Positions 13,688 to 19,477 of a DNA stretch of 20,712 nucleotides are shown here, piece by piece. The stretch is from the IMG/VR virus record IMGVR_UViG_3300049255_000352, positions 1 through 20,712 of that record. One strand, given 5' to 3'. Position 1 is the stretch's first letter. Every line of letters begins with the position of its first letter. Made by a program: the position numbers and the translations under genes. The DNA is from a virus. Below the pieces are notes generated by a model. That model worked only from the letters and a program-made list of their open reading frames with translations, did no database searches and was not told the origin of the DNA.

Positions 13688-13855
13688 AGCGCAGAGCCCA
13701 ATTTCGATTTTACGACAAGCATTCGTTCGTCTATTATTTTACCATCGCCGCGGGGCGAGAGTAAACAGCCACCCCTCACGGGTGGACAAACATAGTTTCG
13801 GATTGATCGCTTCGGAAACTAAAGTCAAAACGACCACAACAGTCCATCTGGATTG
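13688..13855. promoter_or_regulatory. Intergenic region upstream of PIN module 1
   Basis: About 170 bases without a gene. TAGTTTC at 13793-13799 and GAAACTA at 13815-13821 form a dyad that could be an operator. CCACCC/GGGTGG at 13769-13785 forms a six-base stem. The minus-strand stretch around 13720-13735 (TAAAATAATAGAC) is AT-rich and could hold a -10 box. These are visual candidates for module promoter and autoregulation, or for termination of the ABC-GNAT transcript. Confidence 0.3.
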
Positions 13856-15034
13856 TCAATTGTCCATTAAACTGCGTTTGGTCGTCGCGAATCGTAACGC
13901 TTCCGCCCGCGGCATCGCCGGGCCAACGTAGCGGAACGACGCCGTGATGCGGCCGGCGCTAGTGGTTATTTTTGCATATTTGCCGGTGTTGTGAAAGGTC
14001 TTGTAGCGGGCGCTGGTGCATAGGCCGAGGTGCGTCCGCTGCCAGTTGGGAGATGCACTGCGATAATGGATCATGCCGGGGTGGCTGGTGACGGACGCGG
14101 CCCCTTTGCCTAGGCCGGTCCAGATCGACGCGCAAAACTCGCTGAGACGATTTCCGATTCCGAGCCCTTGATAATCTGGCAAGACCACCGTGCGATGTTC
14201 ACGCATGTCGGGGGCTCGTCCGCGGGACGACGGCATGCCGCTCAGCCAGGCCGAGAAGGCTACGGGCTGGCCGCGAAGAAAGGCGCAGAAGCATTGGGAG
14301 CTTTTGCTGATGGCCGTGTTCAGATAATGATGACGGCGGAAGATCGTCCAGGCATGGCGATGGACCGGAGCGATCTCGAACTTGATGGGCGGCCGCCGCC
14401 AAAGACGCCCCCTTGCCAGCACGCCGCTGGCTTCGCTGGTCGGCGTCATGTCGAGCACCCAATCGGGTTCAAGCCAATCGAGAATGTCGTAATGGCAAGT
14501 AATGGCCACGAACCGCCGGGTGAACTGGCCTTTGCGAATGGCCTTTGAAAGAGCCGCGCTGCCCATCTGGGCCACCGTGCGATCGACGACGCTCGTGAAC
14601 TCGTCGAAGGCCACGACCGGCCGATCGGTGAGCATCGCCCGGGCCAGGTCGCAACGGAAGCGTTCGCCGTTCGAAAGGACTGCATAGGGTTTGACCCATG
14701 ACGGCGGTGAACTGATGCCGACGCTGGTGAGCGACTGAACGATGCTCTTGATCGATAGTCCTGCGGGAAAGCCGTCGAGCATGGCCCGACCGGACGGCCA
14801 GCCGCGGCTTTTATAGAGTGCTTTGCCGAAGACCTTGCGGGCCACGGTACTCTTGCCGCTGCCGGATGGGCCCACGATGGCCCCGATCTGCCAATCCTCA
14901 TCCGCGCCGGGTACTTCCACGTGAAACTTGCTTCGGGCAGCTTTCTCGAGTTGCAGATCGAACATGCCGCGAACCTGATCGACGCGAAAGCTCGTGTAAA
15001 CGGGGCACTCGACTATAGCGTCAACAACCGGCAT
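13856..15034 (-). CDS. ABC-type ATPase fused to a GNAT acetyltransferase domain
   Basis: From the ATG at 15034 the product is 392 aa (MPVVDAIVECPVYTSFRVDQ). I prefer this start because it overlaps the 67-aa gene by 22 bases; the longer frame reads through that gene and a palindrome. The N-terminal ATPase has Walker A GPSGSGKST (55-63), an ABC signature-like LSNGE (120-124), Walker B VVAFDE (140-145) and an H-loop His181. The C-terminal half is GNAT-like, with HHYLN near 235 and the acetyl-CoA loop Q289-G-x-G-x-G294 in LPDYQGLGIGNRL. No membrane segment is present, so it is not a transporter. The last residues, LMDN, and the stop are encoded by intergenic repeat sequence. The role in a phage head operon is unknown; a modification or DNA/ribosome-acting ATPase is possible. 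Confidence 0.85.
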   Translation of the reverse strand: MPVVDAIVECPVYTSFRVDQVRGMFDLQLEKAARSKFHVEVPGADEDWQIGAIVGPSGSGKSTVARKVFGKALYKSRGWPSGRAMLDGFPAGLSIKSIVQSLTSVGISSPPSWVKPYAVLSNGERFRCDLARAMLTDRPVVAFDEFTSVVDRTVAQMGSAALSKAIRKGQFTRRFVAITCHYDILDWLEPDWVLDMTPTSEASGVLARGRLWRRPPIKFEIAPVHRHAWTIFRRHHYLNTAISKSSQCFCAFLRGQPVAFSAWLSGMPSSRGRAPDMREHRTVVLPDYQGLGIGNRLSEFCASIWTGLGKGAASVTSHPGMIHYRSASPNWQRTHLGLCTSARYKTFHNTGKYAKITTSAGRITASFRYVGPAMPRAEALRFATTKRSLMDN

Positions 15035-15219
15035 GATCGGCCCTCTTGTCGCATGCGTTCGTAGAGCGTCCTCTGGTCGGCCTCGTCCGTACATTCCACG
15101 ACGACGCTCCAACGCTCGGCGATTTTCGGACGCGCGATCAGCGCAGGCTCGGGCCGCCTTCGGCCGCGCGAGGCAGGTCGGTTTGGTTGGTGCTTCTTGT
15201 CGCGGGATGCTTTTGCCAT
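15013..15219 (-). CDS. Small basic protein overlapping the ABC-GNAT gene
   Basis: A 68-aa product starting MAKASRDKKHQPNRPASRGR. The first 28 residues are strongly basic and look disordered. The remainder is a compact-looking alpha/beta element, ERWSVVVECTDEADQRTLYE followed by a helix and a final CRLLTL strand. It overlaps the ATPase start by 22 bases, so translation is probably coupled and the two products probably act together. The same reading frame has no better alternative, and its codon pattern looks coding. Function unknown; a nucleic-acid-binding accessory subunit is a reasonable guess. Confidence 0.65.
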   Translation of the reverse strand: MAKASRDKKHQPNRPASRGRRRPEPALIARPKIAERWSVVVECTDEADQRTLYERMRQEGRSCRLLTL

Positions 15220-15241
15220 TTTCCCAATTTCCGAGGTGATT

Positions 15242-15408
15242 GTAGGGTGGGACCAGCGAGCCTCGGCGAGCGCCGGCCCACCATGGAGAGGCTTGAGGAA
15301 CCACAGTTTCCGCTGCGCCCTAGGACGCGAGCCTCAGAACTCAAGCCGCTTCCTGGTGGGCCGGCGCTACGGCTCGCTTCGCGATGGCCGTCGCTTGTCC
15401 CACCCTAC
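15242..15408. repeat. Long imperfect palindrome, copy C (GTAGGGTGGGAC family)
   Basis: Bounded by GTAGGGTGGGAC at 15242-15253 and GTCCCACCCTAC at 15397-15408, with internal GCCGGCCCACC/GTGGGCCGGC and TTGAGG/CTCAAG pairing. It lies between the portal stop and the small basic gene, so it is transcribed as a large hairpin at the end of the portal gene. Confidence 0.85.
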
Positions 15409-15420
15409 CATCTGAAAACT

Positions 15421-16911
15421 TCAGACTCCTTCGACCTTTATCTGCTGCTGCTCGCTCTCGGCGTCGAGATTGTTTCGTACCGACCACGACTTTCGGCTCA
15501 AGACTTTGTTGCCGGCCAGGATGGCGTCGGCTTGCGTGTCTTTCAGGCGGTCGCGGCTGATGATCAGCGGTGGCTCGGCGTCGATGTCGATCAGTTCGAG
15601 GACGTCCGAGGGCAGACGGTCTTTCTCGGCAGCCAGGTCCAATGCTCGTTTGAGGATGATCAAATCGTCGTCAATCATGGCCTGTTGCATCACCTGAAAC
15701 GTTTTCACGGCCGGGCCTTCGGCCACCATGGTGCTGGAGAAATTGGCGTTGCTGGCGTCGGCCGAGACCATGTACTCGGGCAACCCTATGGCGGCGGCCA
15801 CGGAACGCAGCTCGGCCTGGATGCTGGCCGCGATCTTGTCCACGTCGGTCTGGGCCGAGGGAAACTCGTAGGTCGTTTGATCGTTGGTGTCGAGTATCGC
15901 TGCCTGCGGGTAGCGATTGATCGTCGAAGGCATGCCGTCGCCTTGCGCGGGCTTGCCAGAAAGCAACGTTTTCACCGTCGATACGGTCGCGTTGACGTGC
16001 TTGCGGATGAGGGCGATCTTCGCGCGGAACTCGACCAGCGCGCCCATATTGCTCAGCGTGCGCAACGCCTGCCGGCAGCGGGTCATGACGAAGAAGGTCG
16101 TGGGCAGTCCGCGCGGGCTCGACATATCGACATTGGCCGTGCGGTGCAAGATTTCTTCGGGCGGGACAATCATCGCCCAACCGGCCGCGCCATCCATCCT
16201 GGACGGGCTATCGCCGCTGCCGGGAAAGGCCGAGCCCAGATAGTTCGCCGGGCGGATGTAATAGCCTTGCGGGTCTTCGTAATCGCCCGCGTATTGGATG
16301 CCGAACCACACGTCTTGCTCGGGGCCTTTGCTTGGCGGCGTTGCGACCAAGAGCGGCTCGACGAAGCGAACCCTGAGAATGCCATCGTCCGACTTATCGA
16401 AGAACCGCAGAAAGAACTCGCCGTCGCGTTCCAGGCGGCGGCGTCGCTCTGCCTGGCGAGCGCCCCAGCGGTTCACGCGGCAGAAGGCGTCAATCTCGCG
16501 TTTGGCGTCGCGCAAAACCTGTTTCATGTCTGGATCGCTGGCGTCGGCCTCGGGATCTTTGGGAACGACCTTGTACGCATGGCCAGTGCCGACCACGTGC
16601 GTGACGATGTTATGCTCCACGGCCAGCCAATAGGGATTGCGGATGGCAAAGGCCCTCGAATTGGCGCGAAGCTGCTTGAGTTCCGTCTCGTTGATGTACA
16701 CGGCGGCCGTTGAGCCAGGGTAGATGAAGGCCCGCGACTGGCCGGTAGCTTCGTCGAAGAGCATGCCGAAGTTGCTCGGCCCGTCGAAGGAAGATATCTC
16801 CGACAGATCGACCATGCGGCCGAACATATCGGCAGCTTCGGAGAGCGTTTCGAGCCGAGCCAGCGCGGTGCGGCGGGCGGCGTCGGAGTCGTGCGTTGTG
16901 GATTCGGTCAC
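15421..16911 (-). CDS. Phage portal protein
   Basis: A 496-aa protein with a GTG start at 16911 preceded by GAGG. The size and place directly downstream of the large terminase fit a lambda-B/SPP1-type portal. Recognisable portal features are the N-terminal RNPYWLAVEHNIVTHVVGTG (stem-like), RWGARQAERRRRLERDGEFF, the ILRVRFVEPLLVATPP wing, a PPEEILHR segment and the ATVSTVKTLL helix. The region AASIQAELRSVAAAIGLPEY to the following SNANFSSTM segment is the classic portal 'GlP..l.sd.s.aNyss' motif. Twelve copies form the DNA entry vertex and dock the terminase. Confidence 0.9.
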   Translation of the reverse strand: MTESTTHDSDAARRTALARLETLSEAADMFGRMVDLSEISSFDGPSNFGMLFDEATGQSRAFIYPGSTAAVYINETELKQLRANSRAFAIRNPYWLAVEHNIVTHVVGTGHAYKVVPKDPEADASDPDMKQVLRDAKREIDAFCRVNRWGARQAERRRRLERDGEFFLRFFDKSDDGILRVRFVEPLLVATPPSKGPEQDVWFGIQYAGDYEDPQGYYIRPANYLGSAFPGSGDSPSRMDGAAGWAMIVPPEEILHRTANVDMSSPRGLPTTFFVMTRCRQALRTLSNMGALVEFRAKIALIRKHVNATVSTVKTLLSGKPAQGDGMPSTINRYPQAAILDTNDQTTYEFPSAQTDVDKIAASIQAELRSVAAAIGLPEYMVSADASNANFSSTMVAEGPAVKTFQVMQQAMIDDDLIILKRALDLAAEKDRLPSDVLELIDIDAEPPLIISRDRLKDTQADAILAGNKVLSRKSWSVRNNLDAESEQQQIKVEGV

Positions 16912-16927
16912 GGTTAAGCCTCAAAGT

Positions 16928-17031
16928 GATAATGGATAATGGATAATGGATAATGAGGAGCGAGAGTGACGAGTAGATAAATGAAATGTAATGGTCTGGA
17001 AATTATCCATTATCAATTATCCATTATTCAT
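16928..17031. repeat. Inverted GATAATG/CATTATC arrays
   Basis: Four GATAATG units at 16928-16955 face AATTATCCATTATCAATTAT at 17001-17020 in inverted orientation. The distal array overlaps the terminase stop codon (TGA within AATGAATAATGG on the minus strand). Confidence 0.9.
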
Positions 17032-18402
17032 TCGAGCCCGCATTTCTCTCGCAACAGTCGCACCGCCATCTCGAGCGCGTCCGGACCGTCGTCGTGTTCG
17101 CCTAGGGGGAACTCTTCAAGCTGCCTGACCAAAAGTTTGGCACCGGGCGAGTCGGACTTGAAGCGGAGTTTGCGCTGTTGCAGATACGGGCTGAGTCGTT
17201 GAATGCGGACCCGCTTGCTGCAGCTTTCGGTGGTGATGCCTTCCACCGGCACAAGCAGGTTGCGGCGAGCGGCCGACGATGCGATCATAGCGAGCAACGC
17301 TTGGCCGCCAAACTCCTGTTCGATGCCCAAGTAATGCACGTTCCAGGCAACAGCCAGGTCCACGGCCAGGTCGGCGATGGTGATCGTATTGCGGTCGTTG
17401 GCCATGTCGGCGTCGCAATACAGGGTGCCGTCGAGCAGTTGCACCTTCACGAAGGCCGAATAGTCGCCGCTGTTGCCGCCTACGCCTTTGGAAGAATCGA
17501 CCGCAATCACTCGCTGGCCGCCGGGCAGCCATTCGTCGAACCAGATATGGGGGCCGAAACATCTCCGGCGGCCACTCCACGCCGCCTTCTTTACGAGGAT
17601 CGAGTGCGTACTGCGCGGCCCACCAGTAAGGCGACGCGGCCTGCTTCTTCAGGATCTCGACCGGCCACAAATCCGGCCACAAGGACTCGCTTTCACCGCG
17701 GCCGAGGAAGTCGAGTTCTTCCGACAAGGCCGGCAGCCGCAGCAGCGTCCAAGGCTCGCCGCGCTTTTCGCCCTCTTCCAAAATATGCCCTAGCAGGTCG
17801 TTGGAATGCCAGCGATAGCCGGTGACGATGATCCACCCCTCTGGCATGAGCCGGGTCATGAGCGTCGATTGCCACCATTGCCAGGCCGACGCGCGCTGCA
17901 CAGCCGAGAGGGCTGCGCGGGAATCTTTGAGAAGGTCGTCGGCAATGATGCCATGCGGATGGTGGCCGGTAAGCGGTCCGCCCATGCCCACCGCGCGCAC
18001 GCCGCCGGCATGCCCTGCCAGATGCCAGCGTGTGGCAGCCGCACGGCGCGGATCGACATCCACGCCGGAATGCTCCGGGCCATATTCTCGGCACAGGTCG
18101 CGAGCGATCTCGCTCGAATCGCGGGCCAGGTCCTTGCCATAGCTGACAATCTGCAAGACATGTTCCGGGTTATTGCCCAAGTACCACGAAGGATACCACT
18201 GGCTGATCTGCATCGTCTTGCCGTGGCCGGGCGGCTCCAGAACCATCAGCCGCTTGAGCCGACCGTCGGCCACGTTCCTCAAGTAGCAGTCGACCAAGCC
18301 AGCATGGCGATTAAGCGTCCAGCGGCCATAACTGCAAAGCTTAGCCCAAGCACCGGGGGTGGCGAAGCTGGGAAGTATTCCGTTGTTTTCGGCGTTAAAC
18401 AT
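17028..18402 (-). CDS. Terminase large subunit, interrupted by a one-base frameshift
   Basis: The ATP-dependent DNA packaging motor, about 457 aa if the frame is restored. The first frame (from ATG 18402) carries Walker A PPGHGKT (residues 57-63) and Walker B HGIIADD near residue 150. It loses sense after GVEWPPEMF near 17557. The nuclease half continues in another frame: GPHIWFDEWLPGGQRVIAVD, then GIEQEFGG and DDGPDALEMA, giving the catalytic D, E and D of the RNase H-like nuclease. The switch falls at a G5 run on the plus strand (17549-17553); removing one base restores EMFRPHIWFDEW. A sequencing error or a real inactivating mutation are the main explanations. Upstream 116-aa protein, downstream portal: normal packaging order except that no small terminase is seen. 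Confidence 0.85.
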
Positions 18403-18404
18403 AG

Positions 18405-18490
18405 TTCAGTTCGAAGTTTTCAGTTTTTAGTTTTCAGTCAGAGCGCGCGAAGCGTGTGCCTTCCCGTTGTCCATTGTCCATTGTCCATTC
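18405..18490. repeat. Mixed TTTTCAG and TTGTCCATTG repeat array
   Basis: GTTTTCAGTTTTTAGTTTTC at 18417-18436 is followed by TTGTCCATTGTCCATTGTCC at 18467-18486. It fills the gap between the terminase start and the 116-aa gene stop; the latter abuts the repeat directly. Confidence 0.85.
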
Positions 18491-18491
18491 G

Positions 18492-18842
18492 TTACGGCAT
18501 CCAACGTCGAAAGGCCGCGGTAATCAGGGCGCCGACGGCCAGCAGCAACACCGATTGCAACAGCGACAGGCTCCAAGTCTCGCGGCTCTTGATGCCGTCG
18601 AGCCGTTCGCCGTGGCTTTCCAGAGTGGCGTTGACATCGCGAAGTTGGCCCTTCAGTCCCGGCCGGTTGGGATCGCCGTCGATGCCGAAGACCTCGCAGC
18701 GGATGCCGGCCACTTCGCGGGCCACGCCCTTCTGGCGTTCCATATTCTGCCGCACCTCAAGGCGCAGGTTTTCCACCTTATGCGTCAGTTCCTTGACATC
18801 GCACGATAGTTCTTTGATGCAGTTGTTTTCTGTGTCGGTCAT
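18492..18842 (-). CDS. Coiled-coil protein with C-terminal TM segment (XhlA/holin-like)
   Basis: A 116-aa protein starting MTDTENNCIKELSCDVKELT. Residues about 5-45 form a heptad-rich coiled coil (ELTHKVENLRLEVRQNMERQ). A polar middle, with GIDGDPNRPGLKGQLRDVNA and a second coiled coil, precedes a single hydrophobic helix near residues 92-110 (LLQSVLLLAVGALITAAF) and a short basic tail. This layout matches XhlA/holin-associated small proteins and other phage membrane anchors. Location beside the terminase rather than with an endolysin leaves a lysis role uncertain. The ATG is directly preceded by the repeat AATTATCAATTAAC and has no Shine-Dalgarno. Confidence 0.65.
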   Translation of the reverse strand: MTDTENNCIKELSCDVKELTHKVENLRLEVRQNMERQKGVAREVAGIRCEVFGIDGDPNRPGLKGQLRDVNATLESHGERLDGIKSRETWSLSLLQSVLLLAVGALITAAFRRWMP

Positions 18843-18844
18843 GT

Positions 18845-18988
18845 TAATTGATAATTGATAATGGATAATGGATAATGAGAAGGCTGATAGCCGATCGTTG
18901 ATTTTTCATAAACGCGGAGATAATGAATAGCTGGTAATTGGGACAGATGTGCGTGAATTATCAATTATCCATTATCAATTATCCATTA
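18845..18988. repeat. Inverted GATAATTG/CAATTATC arrays, widely spaced
   Basis: TTGATAATTGATAATGGATA and neighbouring units at 18847-18877 face AATTATCAATTATCCATTAT at 18956-18975, with about 80 unrelated bases between. The right-hand array supplies the TAA stop of the thioredoxin-like gene. Confidence 0.9.
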
Positions 18989-19369
18989 CTTCACGCCGAG
19001 CCACAGCCGAATGCTCGGCAGGCCGACGATGATGCGGGGAGCAAGCCAGCGGCCGCCTCGGCGCTCGTAATAGAGGATGGCGGGGACCATGGGCGTGGCC
19101 GGGAACTGTTGGGCGAAACGCGGATCGCGATCGACATCGATATGGATATAGCAACCGCGTTGGGCAATGTAGGGCGCGTAGAGTCGTTGCATCTCGTGGC
19201 AGGGCTGGCAGTAGGTCGCTCCCAAGGCAACGATCAAGGGCCGATTCGTTTGCTCGGCCGTGCTGTAGGCGTCGGCATAGCTGAAGTGCTCGGCCGATTT
19301 GGCCGGAAGCGAAAGGCACACCGTGATAAACAAGGCGATGGCAAGTTGGACGATGGACTTCCGTTTCAT
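18986..19369 (-). CDS. Exported thioredoxin-like protein
   Basis: A 127-aa protein with a classic signal peptide: MKRKSIVQLAIALFITVCLS, followed by LPAKSA with a likely cleavage after AKSA. The mature part has a thioredoxin-fold layout: PLIVALGATYCQPCHEMQRL contains the redox CQPC, then a helix, a YIHIDVDRDPRFAQQF strand-helix and MVPAILYYER with the cis-proline segment (VP). It lacks the full length of a standard thioredoxin C terminus but ends with a helix-like LPSIRLWLG. It would act outside the cytoplasmic membrane on disulphides, perhaps of its Cys-rich upstream neighbour, which is an inference. It is an unusual passenger next to packaging genes. Confidence 0.85.
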   Translation of the reverse strand: MKRKSIVQLAIALFITVCLSLPAKSAEHFSYADAYSTAEQTNRPLIVALGATYCQPCHEMQRLYAPYIAQRGCYIHIDVDRDPRFAQQFPATPMVPAILYYERRGGRWLAPRIIVGLPSIRLWLGVK

Positions 19370-19400
19370 GGTTTAGATCCAGTTTGAAGTTTTCAGTTCC

Positions 19401-19451
19401 GTTGGAGTCTCGCCTTTAGGCGGCATTTCCGGCTAAAGGCGGGACTCCAAC
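19401..19451. repeat. Perfect-looking hairpin with 19-base arms
   Basis: GTTGGAGTCTCGCCTTTAG at 19401-19419 and CTAAAGGCGGGACTCCAAC at 19433-19451 pair along 19 positions with one G-U-type mismatch and a 13-base loop. It lies downstream of the right-edge gene on the minus strand, so it may end or stabilise that transcript. No T-run follows, which argues for a dispersed repeat rather than a canonical terminator. Confidence 0.8.
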
Positions 19452-19477
19452 AAATACGACAATTCGGAGACACTCCG

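Noticed and set aside
13856-15034. ABC transporter ATP-binding subunit
   Set aside because: There is no permease or substrate-binding gene nearby, and the C-terminal half carries an acetyl-CoA-binding GNAT motif.
15046-16713. A 555-codon open frame on the plus strand opposite the portal gene
   Set aside because: It is a GC-rich antisense shadow: the minus-strand frame has clear portal motifs, while this product is rich in Arg/His/Gly without recognisable pattern.
17116-17556. Continuation of the terminase ATPase frame as an Arg-rich C terminus
   Set aside because: This stretch is the out-of-frame reading of the nuclease domain, which is intact in the neighbouring frame.
17549-17560. Programmed frameshifting as the explanation for the split terminase
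   Set aside because: Restoring the frame needs a +1 type change at a G/C homopolymer with no recognised slippery-stop arrangement; a sequence error or mutation is simpler.
19401-19451. Canonical Rho-independent terminator
   Set aside because: The stem is strong but no T-run follows on the minus strand, and the sequence looks like a dispersed repeat.
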